Of a stretch of DNA of 36,940 nt, positions 15,394 through 24,288 are shown in pieces. The notes under the pieces are model-generated. The model was not told the DNA's origin and did no database searches. It saw only the letters and a program-made list of their open reading frames with translations. The translations under genes and the position numbers were made by a program. The stretch's first letter is position 1; each line of letters begins with the position of its first letter. The DNA is taken from NCBI GenBank assembly GCA_017463615.1, contig JAFTOU010000002.1:1-36940 (forward strand). The letters run 5' to 3'. Source of the DNA: Alistipes sp. GTDB taxonomy: Bacteria > Bacteroidota > Bacteroidia > Bacteroidales > Rikenellaceae.

Positions 15394-16422
15394 TTATTTT
15401 ATATTTCTCACACGCTTCTCCCACTCCCAAGCGGACTTAAGTGTCTCGTCCAACGAGCGCTCGGCGTGCCAGCCAAGCTCGTTATTTGCCAGGGTGGTAT
15501 CTGCCCATACGGCAACCACATCGCCCGCACGGCGAGGGGCAACCTTATAGTTGAGCTTCAGGTTATTCACACGCTCAAAGGTATTCACCAGCTCAAAGAC
15601 CGACACTGCACGACCCGTGCCGACATTGAAAATCTCGTAGCGCTCCTTGTTCTTATCCTCCACCATACGGTCAATAGCCGCCACATGAGCCTTAGCAAGG
15701 TCCACGATGTCGATATAGTCTCTCAGGCAGCTACCGTCCGGAGTTGGGTAGTCGTCACCGAAGATAGAGAGGCACTCGCGCACACCCGCAGCAGTCTGGG
15801 TGATATAAGGGACAAGGTTCTGCGGCACACCACGCGGAAGCTCGCCAATAAGAGCCGACGGATGTGCACCGATAGGGTTAAAGTAGCGCAGGGCGATACC
15901 CTTCAGCTGAGGGTATGCAGCCACAGAGTCGCGCAGAATATCCTCGCACATCTGCTTAGTATTTCCATAGGCACTGGTTGCTGGCTTGCGCTCCGTAGCC
16001 TCCGTTACCGGAAGCTCATCCGCCTCGCCATAGACCGTTGCCGAGGATGAGAAGACGATATTATGCTTGCCCGAGGCGAGCATCAGCTCCACGATATTGA
16101 TAAACGAGAGCAGGTTGTTGTGGTAGTACTTCATCGGGTCAGCAACAGACTCACCAACAGCCTTGAAGGCGGCAAAGTGGATTACAGAGTCAAAGTCGTA
16201 CTTAGCAAACAGCTCTGCAAAGGCCTCGCGGTCGCAACAATCCACATTGACAAAAGGGACATCTACGCCCGTAATGGCACGCACACCCTCCACACCCGAC
16301 ATATCGGAGTTAGAGAGATTGTCGGCAATAACCACATCGTATCCCGCCGCTATAAGCTCCACAGCCGTATGCGAGCCGATATATCCAGCTCCGCCCGACA
16401 CAAGTACTGATTTTTTATTCAT
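15394..16422 (-). CDS. galE: UDP-glucose 4-epimerase
   Basis: 342 residues of the extended short-chain dehydrogenase family, interconverting UDP-glucose and UDP-galactose (possibly also the N-acetyl forms). The NAD-binding GGAGYIGS lies at 10-17, FSSSATVYG with Ser126 at 124-132, and the YxxxK pair is Tyr152-Lys156 (SAYGNTK). The C-terminal half has NPIGAHPSALIGE and NVGTGRAVSVFE as in GalE. The frame extends upstream to 16473, but the upstream Met lies over the promoter, so ATG 16420-16422 (MNKKSVLV) is chosen. The product can feed LPS and capsule synthesis. Confidence 0.96.
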   Translation of the reverse strand: MNKKSVLVSGGAGYIGSHTAVELIAAGYDVVIADNLSNSDMSGVEGVRAITGVDVPFVNVDCCDREAFAELFAKYDFDSVIHFAAFKAVGESVADPMKYYHNNLLSFINIVELMLASGKHNIVFSSSATVYGEADELPVTEATERKPATSAYGNTKQMCEDILRDSVAAYPQLKGIALRYFNPIGAHPSALIGELPRGVPQNLVPYITQTAAGVRECLSIFGDDYPTPDGSCLRDYIDIVDLAKAHVAAIDRMVEDKNKERYEIFNVGTGRAVSVFELVNTFERVNNLKLNYKVAPRRAGDVVAVWADTTLANNELGWHAERSLDETLKSAWEWEKRVRNIK

Positions 16423-16449
16423 TTTTTGCAAATTTTTGGTAGTTCGGTA

Positions 16450-16457
16450 CAAATATA
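16450..16457 (-). promoter_or_regulatory. -7 box of galE-deoC
   Basis: TATATTTG on the minus strand fits TAnnTTTG and lies 28 bases before the galE ATG. The -33 region is only a partial match (TATTG). It sits in the gap after the upstream lipoprotein gene. Confidence 0.55.
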
Positions 16458-16494
16458 CAAAAAATTTCTTCACAATATCACCCCTGCCACACTC

Positions 16495-19044
16495 TTAGTC
16501 GCTATAACTAACGATATAATCTGCATAACTGCTCCAGTAGGCTGCTGTTTTATAGCTGTCAAGATAGAGTGCGCCGACATAAATCTTACGGTCGGCAGCA
16601 TTGCCATCAAATGCCTTCCACCCATAATACACACCTGCCGTTGGAGGGGTCTCTGGCTGGCAATAGACCTCCTTGAGCGCATAGCAGGAACGGAATGCGC
16701 TGGCGCCTATTGCTGTCACAAGCCTTGGGATAGTAACCTTTGCAAGGCTCGTGCAAGAGCTAAAGGCATACATATCAATAGTTGTCAGGCCACCGCCAAG
16801 GGTCAGCTCCTCAAGAGCTTCACATTCAGTAAAGGCATATTGCTTAATGTGGGTCACAGGGTCAAGCTCTACACTCTTGAGTTTACGGCACTTTCCAAAT
16901 GCGTAGTCGCCAATCTGCCCTACCTTTGGACCTGCCACAACGCGCTCCAAACTACAGCCATAGAATGCGTATGGCGAGACATCTGTAGGCAGAACAAGCT
17001 CTGTCAGCTGAATTCCTGCCACATGGATATTTGTCGCTCCATTGAGCGGGTTGGACTTATCGTCTGCAAACGATATTTTGCTCCACACCTCCAAATCAAC
17101 GATACGAACATCAGTAATACCTCCTGCACTAAAGGCATCCTCGCCAATACTCTCCACTCTACAGCCAATAGTTATATCATCCAGATAGTTGCAACCCGAA
17201 AATGCCGAGTTACCAATTGTTGTAACCCTATTAGGAATAACAATATTTGTAATTCCACTACCTGCAAACGCCTTGTCGCCAATTGTTGTCGCATCATCTG
17301 GGATAGTCACCGTCTTAAGGCTCTTACACTCAAAGAACACGCTACCTCCAATAACCTTAACATAGTTCGGAATTGTATACTCCGTAAGGCCCGCAGGAGC
17401 AAAAGCGCACAGCTGGTCGTCTATAACCACACAACGCTTATCAGCAGAGGCAAACTCGCCATTAAACTCCCTTAGCTTAGTACAGCCATAGAAGGCCTTT
17501 GCGCCGATGCTCTGAACGCGGTCGCAAAGTGTAACGCTCTCCAGTGCCGTACACTCCGAGAATACTCCCTCGCCTATGGTTGTAACCCTAAGCGGGATAA
17601 AGATACTCTGCAGACGGACATTCTTGTAGAATGCGTAGGGCTCAATAGTAGTAATATGAGAGCCCAACTGCACATCTGTAAGTCGGTAGCAGCAATCAAA
17701 GGCGTGCATCTCAATAGTTGTAACGGTATCTGGGATATATACGCTTGTCAGCTTAAAACACTCGGAGAACATTGTCCTAGTAATTTTCTGAATGCCATCC
17801 CTTATAATAACCTGCTCCAATGAGGTGCAGGTGCTAAATATACCATAGCCAAGTTCTGTGACATTTTTAGGGATAGAGAACTTCACAAGCGCCTCGCAGC
17901 CACTAAATGCGCTATCGCCAATCTTTGTCACAGACTCCGGAACGGCAATCCTCACCAGCCTCTTAGAGTAGGAGAATGCGCTATCTCCTACCCGGGTAAC
18001 TATATCGTCAAACTTTATAACGCCCTTGCCATTCTCGTATGTATTAGAGAGTATCTTAGCGCCAAAGTCGTCGTTATCTGGCTCTATTATCTGCTCATCA
18101 GAGGATATGTACCATATCTCCGTTTGCGGCACATACTTTGGAGCTATCAAATCTCCTCCCTCCTCATCGTCGCCAGTACCATCATCATTACCACTATCGT
18201 CGCCCTCGCCACCGTCATCATCGCCAGCGTCGCTATTACCACCTCCCAAATCAATGGCTACGGGGTATATAAGATGTACTGGCAACTTTATTTCCTGCTT
18301 TAGCTCCTGCTCCGCAGAGGTATCATCGCTATATACAGCCGTAACACTCACGCCCTGCTCAAGGGTCTGTGAAGCTATTGCAACATAGAAGTCCGTAGGC
18401 TCGGCTGAGAGCTGAACGCCATCGCCCAAATCAAGCGTAACCTCGCGCTCACCAGAGACAAATGAAACAGAGTAGTCCAGATAGTTTACGGCAATTTGAC
18501 CGGCAAGAATCTCGTCGTTATTACCATTGACAACTATCTTTGTCACCCTCTTATCGCCCGTAATCTGCAGGTGGAGCACTCCACAGAGGTTTTTCAGAGT
18601 AAACTCATCCTCCACACCCGAGGCAATCATTAGGCGATAGAGCTCCGTATTGTTCTGCAGTGGCGGGATGGTTGCATAGACAACCTCCTCTACTGCCGAG
18701 AGGGTATACTCATCGCTATATGGATAGAGGACGACCCTAAGGTCAAGCTCCTCTCCATCTATCGGTATCTGCTCGGCAAAAGCACCTACACGCTCGCCTG
18801 TCTGACCCAAAAATGCCCAGCAGGAGTTTCCGCTATTGTTGTAGAATACCGAGACCTTATCAGACTCCGTCCAGACCATCTGTCCCTCGTCGTCCACCTC
18901 AACGCGGGTATCGGAGAGCTGCTCAAATGAGAGGTATATCTCCTTGTCCTGGTCAGGGTTCATTATCTCATCCCATATTGAGCCTATTAACTCACAAGAG
19001 GTCGTAAAAAACGAAACAATGGCTACAAAAATAAACTTTTTCAT
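16495..19044 (-). CDS. BspA-like leucine-rich-repeat surface lipoprotein
   Basis: 849 residues. The signal peptide ends at TTSC (Cys17) and a Thr-Arg pair follows at 46-47. Residues about 30-265 form a beta-rich fimbrillin-like domain similar to that of the lipoprotein at 1816. Residues about 267-297 are an Asp/Gly-rich linker, and from about 340 to 810 there are some twenty units of the LRR_5 (BspA/Treponema pallidum) type, with the pattern I-G-x-x-A-F-x-x-C-x-x-L followed by V-x-I-P. BspA proteins bind host matrix proteins and other bacteria; binding here is inferred. The C-terminus (YSSYADYIVSYSD) closes the repeats and has no sorting domain. ATG 19044 (MKKFIFVA) gives a clean signal peptide, so the upstream ATG at 19068, which lies on the promoter, is rejected. 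Confidence 0.9.
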   Translation of the reverse strand: MKKFIFVAIVSFFTTSCELIGSIWDEIMNPDQDKEIYLSFEQLSDTRVEVDDEGQMVWTESDKVSVFYNNSGNSCWAFLGQTGERVGAFAEQIPIDGEELDLRVVLYPYSDEYTLSAVEEVVYATIPPLQNNTELYRLMIASGVEDEFTLKNLCGVLHLQITGDKRVTKIVVNGNNDEILAGQIAVNYLDYSVSFVSGEREVTLDLGDGVQLSAEPTDFYVAIASQTLEQGVSVTAVYSDDTSAEQELKQEIKLPVHLIYPVAIDLGGGNSDAGDDDGGEGDDSGNDDGTGDDEEGGDLIAPKYVPQTEIWYISSDEQIIEPDNDDFGAKILSNTYENGKGVIKFDDIVTRVGDSAFSYSKRLVRIAVPESVTKIGDSAFSGCEALVKFSIPKNVTELGYGIFSTCTSLEQVIIRDGIQKITRTMFSECFKLTSVYIPDTVTTIEMHAFDCCYRLTDVQLGSHITTIEPYAFYKNVRLQSIFIPLRVTTIGEGVFSECTALESVTLCDRVQSIGAKAFYGCTKLREFNGEFASADKRCVVIDDQLCAFAPAGLTEYTIPNYVKVIGGSVFFECKSLKTVTIPDDATTIGDKAFAGSGITNIVIPNRVTTIGNSAFSGCNYLDDITIGCRVESIGEDAFSAGGITDVRIVDLEVWSKISFADDKSNPLNGATNIHVAGIQLTELVLPTDVSPYAFYGCSLERVVAGPKVGQIGDYAFGKCRKLKSVELDPVTHIKQYAFTECEALEELTLGGGLTTIDMYAFSSCTSLAKVTIPRLVTAIGASAFRSCYALKEVYCQPETPPTAGVYYGWKAFDGNAADRKIYVGALYLDSYKTAAYWSSYADYIVSYSD

Positions 19045-19067
19045 ACCTATATATAATTTTCTATACA

Positions 19068-19097
19068 CAAAGTTAGCAACAATTTGCGTTTTACAAA
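19068..19097 (-). promoter_or_regulatory. Promoter of the BspA-like gene
   Basis: Minus strand: TTTG (19097-19094), 18-base spacer, TAACTTTG (19075-19068), about 24 bases before the ATG at 19044. Confidence 0.7.
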
Positions 19098-19098
19098 A

Positions 19099-19129
19099 TT
19101 GTATTATACAAAAAAAGTCAATATATTTG
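19099..19129 (+). promoter_or_regulatory. Promoter of the ABC exporter genes
   Basis: TTG (19099-19101), 20-base spacer, TATATTTG (19122-19129), 27 bases before the ATG at 19156. It is back to back with the leftward promoter at 19068-19097. Confidence 0.7.
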
Positions 19130-19155
19130 CAATATAAATCTAATTGTTAGTAGTT

Positions 19156-20079
19156 ATGAGCAATATTATCTCCGCTGAGCACATTACCAAGCGTTTTACG
19201 AACCATACGGCGCTGGATGATGTGTCGGTTGCTATTCCAGAGGGGTCGGTCTATGGGTTGCTCGGTCCGAATGGAGCTGGAAAGACTACCCTAATTCGCG
19301 TAATCAATCGCATAACTATTCCTGACCAGGGAAGTGTGCTGTTTGACGGCAAGCCTATCTCGCAGCAGGATATATACCGCATCGGCTATCTGCCCGAGGA
19401 GCGCGGTCTGTACAAGAAGATGAAGGTGGGCGAGCAGGCGCTCTTCCTTGCCCGTCTGAAGGGTCTGTCGCGTCACGAGGCGTTGGTGCGCCTCAAACAG
19501 TGGTTTATCCGCTTCGGCATTGAGGATTGGTGGGACAAGAAGGTGGAGGACCTGTCAAAGGGTATGGCGCAGAAGATACAGTTTATCGTAACGGTGCTGC
19601 ACCAGCCTAAACTGTTGATTTTTGACGAGCCATTCTCGGGCTTTGACCCTATAAACGCCAACCTGCTCAAGCAGGAGATTCTGCGACTCAAGGAGGAGGG
19701 TGCAACGGTAATCTTCTCTACCCACAATATGGCGAGCGTGGAGGAGATTTGCGACCATATCACACTGATAAACAAGGCCAAGAACATCCTCTCAGGCCGC
19801 GTGGAGGATATTCGCCGCAGCCACGGAAACAATATCTTTGACATCCAGTTCCGCGGCGAGGAGGACTCTTTCCGCCAGAGCACTACCGCTGCCGAGCTAT
19901 TAGAGTACAACCACGACCCGATAACGGGGCTCTCAACTGCCAAGATTCACATTGCCGCAGACAGCGATGTGCGCAATATTATCGCCGCAGTAAATCAGGC
20001 TGTGGAGCTGCGTAGCTTTACAGAGATTATCCCAAGTATGAACGATATATTTATCCGCACCGTAGCGGAGTGTAAATAG
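19156..20079 (+). CDS. ABC transporter ATP-binding protein (NatA/CcmA type)
   Basis: 307 residues. Walker A GPNGAGKTT, signature LSKGMAQKIQF, Walker B LLIFDEPFSGFDP and the switch His in FSTHNM are all intact. The last 80 residues form the short C-terminal domain seen in NatA-like ATPases (DUF4162). It powers the membrane protein encoded 14 bases downstream. A TTG at 19144 is in frame, but ATG 19156 (MSNIISAEHI) matches the family start. The exported substrate cannot be read from the sequence; ions, drugs and peptides are all possible. Confidence 0.92.
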   Translation: MSNIISAEHITKRFTNHTALDDVSVAIPEGSVYGLLGPNGAGKTTLIRVINRITIPDQGSVLFDGKPISQQDIYRIGYLPEERGLYKKMKVGEQALFLARLKGLSRHEALVRLKQWFIRFGIEDWWDKKVEDLSKGMAQKIQFIVTVLHQPKLLIFDEPFSGFDPINANLLKQEILRLKEEGATVIFSTHNMASVEEICDHITLINKAKNILSGRVEDIRRSHGNNIFDIQFRGEEDSFRQSTTAAELLEYNHDPITGLSTAKIHIAADSDVRNIIAAVNQAVELRSFTEIIPSMNDIFIRTVAECK

Positions 20080-20093
20080 TTAAAATATTGGTT

Positions 20094-21410
20094 ATGAGAA
20101 ATATAGGTCTAATAGTTATGCGCGAGTTCAAGGAGCGCGTATACAAGAAGTCGTTTATCATCACCACCCTGCTTATGCCGCTGCTCTTTGCCCTGATAAG
20201 CGTAGCGCCAACACTTATAATGTTCTACTCCAAGGGCGAGACAAAGCAGATTTCGGTCATTGACAACAGTGGCATTATCGCCGAGCGTCTTGAGAGCAAC
20301 GAGGAGGTGGAGTTTATAATCATCCCAAATGGCGACCTGCAGCAGGAGCTTAAGAACACCCTTGACAAGGAGGAGTTCGGCGTGCTCTATATCGGCGAGG
20401 ATATTGTCACCAACACGAATAATATCCAGCTCTATACAAACACATCCTCCTCTATGACCATTGAGGAGTCTATCGCGGGCCAAGTGGAGGATATTATTGA
20501 GCAGGTGCGACTCAAGGAGTACAATATTGAGAACCTGCGCGAGATACTGGACAAGGTGGAGGTGAATATATCCCTTACCACCTACCGCAACGACAAGGAG
20601 GATAGCGCCGCATCATCATCCGCAGCCTCCAGCCTCGTGGGTATTATTCTGGGCTTTGTGCTCTACTTCTTCCTCGTAATCTACGGCTCTATCGTTATGC
20701 AGAGCATTATTGAAGAAAAGAGCTCACGCATCCTTGAGGTGCTGGTATCTACCGTGCGACCTTTTGATATGATGATGGGCAAAATTCTGGGCGTTGCCGC
20801 CGTTGCCGCTACTCAGATTGTTATCTGGGGCGTGCTAATTATCGGCATAAGCGCACTTGTCGTGCCGGCAATTATGCCTGAGGATGTACTATCTGGCGTG
20901 GAGGCCGTAAAGGCAGGTGCAGATATCTCTGCCCTCTCGGCAGATGTGGATGCAGATATGATTACCGCACTGGCGTCTGTTACGGATACGGGATATATCA
21001 CGCAGATTATCGTTCTGCTGCTCCTCTTTATGGTCGGAGGCTTCCTGCTCTATGCCGCTATGTACGCCGCCGTTGGTGCCAGCGTGGATAACGCACAGGA
21101 TGCACAGCAGCTCACAACACCTATCACTATACCTATCATCTTCGGATTTATCATCCTTACGATGGTTATGAACGACCCAAATAGCCCGCTAATCTTCTGG
21201 TGCTCAATGATACCGTTCACATCCCCTATCGTTATGATGGGTCGCATCCCAAGCGGCATCCCTACGTGGGAGATTGTAACCTCTCTGGCAGTGCTCTACG
21301 CCACATTCGTGGCTATGGTCTACCTCGCAGGTAAAATCTATAAGGTCGGAATCTTTATGCACGGCAAAAAACCAACCTTCAAAGACCTCTACCAGTGGCT
21401 GAAGTATTAG
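20094..21410 (+). CDS. ABC-2 type permease (NatB type)
   Basis: 438 residues. One membrane helix near residues 20-42 is followed by a large extracytoplasmic domain (about 45-175), then five or six helices, including the region EEKSSRILEVLVSTVRPF typical of ABC-2/NatB permeases. It partners the ATPase encoded just upstream. ATG 20094 (MRNIGLIVMREFKER) is chosen over a TTG at 20088. The stop codon lies inside the first heptamer (TTAGCCG) of repeat copy 4, so the repeat touches the coding end. Confidence 0.9.
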   Translation: MRNIGLIVMREFKERVYKKSFIITTLLMPLLFALISVAPTLIMFYSKGETKQISVIDNSGIIAERLESNEEVEFIIIPNGDLQQELKNTLDKEEFGVLYIGEDIVTNTNNIQLYTNTSSSMTIEESIAGQVEDIIEQVRLKEYNIENLREILDKVEVNISLTTYRNDKEDSAASSSAASSLVGIILGFVLYFFLVIYGSIVMQSIIEEKSSRILEVLVSTVRPFDMMMGKILGVAAVAATQIVIWGVLIIGISALVVPAIMPEDVLSGVEAVKAGADISALSADVDADMITALASVTDTGYITQIIVLLLLFMVGGFLLYAAMYAAVGASVDNAQDAQQLTTPITIPIIFGFIILTMVMNDPNSPLIFWCSMIPFTSPIVMMGRIPSGIPTWEIVTSLAVLYATFVAMVYLAGKIYKVGIFMHGKKPTFKDLYQWLKY

Positions 21411-21599
21411 CCGTTAGCTGTTGGCCATTGGCTATTGGCTTTTCAGCGGTGTCGCTACGCGACGAGAGTTGATTTCTACTCGGATTTAGGAATAACCATC
21501 GCAGATGGTACAAGAAAAAAGAGAGTCACGCGCCAAGTTTACTTGAGCAAAGTGATTCTCTCTTTTTTATTGTAATAGCCGTAGGCTATCCTAAATCCG
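21407..21599 (+). repeat. Composite repeat, copy 4
   Basis: Units TTAGCCG, TTAGCTG, TTGGCCA, TTGGCTA, TTGGCTT (21407-21441) are followed by GGTGTCGC-TAC-GCGACGAGAG. Then come the outer inverted pair CGGATTTAGG (21481-21490) / CCTAAATCCG (21590-21599), the mini-hairpins ACCATC-GCA-GATGGT (21495-21509) and ATAGCC-GTA-GGCTAT (21575-21589), and the terminator core. The remaining 21600-21687 has only small hairpins such as GCAAAAC-GAA-GTTTTGC. Confidence 0.85.
21515..21568. terminator. Bidirectional terminator between permease and rnc
   Basis: Stem AGAGAGTCAC (21520-21529) / GTGATTCTCT (21552-21561, one wobble), flanked by an A run before and a T run after. It occupies the same place as the GTACTAAAGCGTAC hairpins in other copies, but the loop here is different. 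Confidence 0.82.
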
Positions 21600-21687
21600 C
21601 AACGCGCGAAAGCAAAACGAAGTTTTGCATAAAGTCTTTTGGGTCACTTTTCTTCAGAAAAGGGACGGTACACGCTTACTGCGTAGC

Positions 21688-22479
21688 CTAAGCCTTTGCC
21701 TCCAGGCGGTCGAGTTTATCGAGCAGGCGGGCGCAGATTTCGTCGTTCATCTCTTGTGCCACGGACTGTGCTGCGGCCTGTTCTGCCTCTTTTTTAGATT
21801 CACCGAGGCCGTGTCCGACCTCAAGGTTATCAATCATCACGACGCTACGGAACGAATGTGCGCCTGCGGAGTTTGCTTTGCCCACGCCTTTAGTTTTGAA
21901 GATTATTGAGTGGTGGTGTTTCTGTCCCCACTCAATCAGGCGGCTCTTAAAGTCGGTCTCCTCCTCATCCACCTGCTCTAAGGAGAGTGCTGTGGCGTAT
22001 ATACTATTGATTAGCAGGCGGTTTACGAAGTCGTAGCCCTGGTCAAGGTATATTGCGCCCATCATAGCCTCAAAGGCATCGCCGAAGATATGCTTCTGGC
22101 TGGAGGATACGGAGTGGTTGCATATTACGCACTGGTCCAGTCCGAGTTTTTTGGCTATGCCGTTTAGGGACTGTCGTGATACGATTTTAGAGCGCAACTG
22201 CGTCAGGCGACCCTCGTCGTACTCGGGGTATTCAATAAAGAGGTAGTCGGAGGTTACGCTCTCAATAACTGCATCGCCGAGGAACTCCAGTCGCTCGTTG
22301 TTTATAGGGTGACCATCTATAATAATTGACGCTGATTTGTGAATCAGCGCCAGTTTATAGAGTTCTATATTGTTTGGAATAAAACCGAAGATATCATCAA
22401 CCATTCGGTAGTACTCCTTATCTTGCCCGAAGTTTCTCTTTATCGGGCGGAGTATAAAATCAAGCACAGTATATATCAA
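21688..22479 (-). CDS. rnc: Ribonuclease III
   Basis: 263 residues. This double-strand-specific endoribonuclease processes rRNA precursors and structured mRNAs. The RNase III signature NNERLEFLGDAVIE lies at 60-73, and the second metal-binding motif GDAFEAMMGAIYLDQGY at 133-149 supplies Asp134 and Glu137. A double-stranded-RNA-binding domain follows from about 172, with GVGKANSAGAHSFRSVV and a C-terminal helix SKKEAEQAAAQSVA. It is the last gene of acpP-fabF-rnc, a common Bacteroidetes order, and starts 35 bases after the fabF stop. Confidence 0.96.
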   Translation of the reverse strand: MIYTVLDFILRPIKRNFGQDKEYYRMVDDIFGFIPNNIELYKLALIHKSASIIIDGHPINNERLEFLGDAVIESVTSDYLFIEYPEYDEGRLTQLRSKIVSRQSLNGIAKKLGLDQCVICNHSVSSSQKHIFGDAFEAMMGAIYLDQGYDFVNRLLINSIYATALSLEQVDEEETDFKSRLIEWGQKHHHSIIFKTKGVGKANSAGAHSFRSVVMIDNLEVGHGLGESKKEAEQAAAQSVAQEMNDEICARLLDKLDRLEAKA

Positions 22480-22514
22480 TTTTGGTAGTTGTGTCTATAC
22501 TATGCAGACATCAA

Positions 22515-23762
22515 CTACAGTTTACGGAGGATGACGGTGGAGTTATGACCACCGAAGCCGAAGGTGTTGCTCATCGCCACCTTAACCTCGCGCTTCTGCG
22601 CAGTTCCGATGGTCAGGTTGAGCTTAGGGTCAATGGCTGGGTCTACCTCCTCCACATTGATTGTTGGAGGGACGATACCCTTTGTTATAGCGAATACACA
22701 CGCCAGTGCCTCTACCGCAGCAGTAGCACCGAGCAGGTGACCAGTCATAGACTTTGTAGATGATATATTCATCTTGTAGGCATCCTCACCGAACAAGTCC
22801 TGTACGGCGCTCAGCTCAGCCAAGTCGCCCAGTGGAGTACTTGTTCCGTGGGTGTTCAGATAGTCCACCTCAGAGGTAGATATGCCGGCATCCTCAAGAG
22901 CCAGTCGCATAGAGAGCTTCGCGCCCTTACCCTCTGGGTGTGGAGCGGTCATGTGGTAAGCATCGGCAGACATACCACAGCCAGCAACCTCGCAGTATAT
23001 CTTTGCGCCACGAGCCACAGCGTGCTCGTACTCCTCAAAGATAAGTGCGCCGGCGCCCTCAGCAATCACAAAGCCATCGCGGTCCTTATCAAATGGACGA
23101 GAGGCGTGCTTAGGGTCGTCGTTACGAGTAGAGAGTGCCCTCATTGACGAGAAACCGCCAACAGCAGGGACGATAATCGGAGCCTCCGAACCACCTGTAA
23201 CAATCATATCGGCCTTACCCCAGCGGATGAGGTTGAAGGCGTCTAACATTGCGTGGTTAGAGGAGGCGCAGGCAGAAGTTACGCTGTAGTTAGGACCCAT
23301 AAATCCATACTTTAGCGAGATATGACCTGCCGCCAGGTCCGAAATCATCTTAGGTACAAAGAATGGGCTGAAGCGAGGTGTACCATTGCCACCTGCCCAG
23401 CCCATAACCTCATCATAGAAAGTCTGCATACCACCTACGCCAGAAGCCCAAACAACGCCTACGCGCTCAAGGTCTATCTTCTCAAGGTCTATAGCCGCAT
23501 CCTCAACAGCCTCGGTTGCAGCAACCAAGGCAAACTGTGAATAGCGATCATACTTGCGAAGCTCCTTGCGATCAAAAACCGCTGCAGGGTCAAAATTCTT
23601 AACCTCGCAGGCGATACGCGATGGGAATTTGGTAGCGTCAAAAGCTGTGATGGTGTCGGCACCACTCACTCCGTTCTCCAAATTATGGAAATACTCCTCA
23701 ATATTGTTTCCGATAGGATTTATGGTACCTATACCAGTAATAACAACTCTCTTACTCTCCAT
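22515..23762 (-). CDS. fabF: 3-oxoacyl-ACP synthase II
   Basis: 415 residues, the elongating condensing enzyme of type II fatty acid synthesis. The catalytic triad is visible: Cys165 in SVTSACASSNHA, His305 in NTHGTSTPLGD and His342 in STKSMTGHLLGA. NTFGFGGHNS near the C-terminus is the family gating loop. A GTG at 23768 is in frame, but ATG 23762 (MESKRVVITGIG) fits the family start. It lies 50 bases downstream of acpP, its substrate carrier. Confidence 0.97.
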   Translation of the reverse strand: MESKRVVITGIGTINPIGNNIEEYFHNLENGVSGADTITAFDATKFPSRIACEVKNFDPAAVFDRKELRKYDRYSQFALVAATEAVEDAAIDLEKIDLERVGVVWASGVGGMQTFYDEVMGWAGGNGTPRFSPFFVPKMISDLAAGHISLKYGFMGPNYSVTSACASSNHAMLDAFNLIRWGKADMIVTGGSEAPIIVPAVGGFSSMRALSTRNDDPKHASRPFDKDRDGFVIAEGAGALIFEEYEHAVARGAKIYCEVAGCGMSADAYHMTAPHPEGKGAKLSMRLALEDAGISTSEVDYLNTHGTSTPLGDLAELSAVQDLFGEDAYKMNISSTKSMTGHLLGATAAVEALACVFAITKGIVPPTINVEEVDPAIDPKLNLTIGTAQKREVKVAMSNTFGFGGHNSTVILRKL

Positions 23763-23812
23763 ACTCACACACAGACTGTCTATTACTTAAAATTCAAATT
23801 TAATGCGGGCGA

Positions 23813-24058
23813 TTACTTAAGCTCGTCCTTGTGCTCCTCAAGATAGTTGAGAACATCGCCTACGGTCTGCATAGACTCAGCAACCTCCTGTGGAATCTCA
23901 ACACCAAACTCGTTCTCGAAATCCATCATCAACTCTACGCTGTCGAGTGAATCTGCGCCGAGGTGACCGGTAAATGAAGCCTCTGGTACTACCTCTGACT
24001 CCTTAACGCCGAGCTTGTTTACGATAGTCTTAACGACTCTCTCCTGAATGTTTGACAT
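23813..24058 (-). CDS. acpP: Acyl carrier protein
   Basis: 81 residues, acidic and helical. Ser37 in [10 protein letters not shown] is the site of 4'-phosphopantetheine attachment. It carries acyl chains for fatty acid and lipid A synthesis. It is the first gene of the leftward acpP-fabF-rnc unit, with a leader of about 115 bases from the -7 box at 24178-24185. Confidence 0.98.
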   Translation of the reverse strand: MSNIQERVVKTIVNKLGVKESEVVPEASFTGHLGADSLDSVELMMDFENEFGVEIPQEVAESMQTVGDVLNYLEEHKDELK

Positions 24059-24177
24059 AACTTTCTCTTTTTAGTTAAACAATTAAAATATCTTGCTTGT
24101 AAACTCTCACTATTTCTACCACCTTTCGGTTACGAAAAATCGTAGCAATATGTTATAGTTTGCTAAGCAAATCGGTG

Positions 24178-24205
24178 CAAAGATAACACTTTTTTATTAT
24201 CTTTG
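24178..24205. promoter_or_regulatory. Divergent -7 boxes for acpP and pepE
   Basis: CAAAGATA (24178-24185) and TATCTTTG (24198-24205) are perfect mirror images separated by 12 bases. Each fits TAnnTTTG, the first leftward for acpP and the second rightward for pepE. Neither has a clear TTTG at -33, and each would place its -33 region on the other's -7 box. Confidence 0.55.
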
Positions 24206-24288
24206 GCATAAAATAGGGAAAAAATTAACATCAGGGTGGCGGGCAAATGCCCAAAACTCGCTAATAATCAGTATTTTATATGGAAAAT

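Noticed and set aside
14446-16050. Long rightward open frame (534 codons) over deoC and galE
   Set aside because: It is antisense to two clearly recognised enzymes with intact active sites, and its translation is rich in His, Cys and Arg without any domain; a shadow of codon bias.
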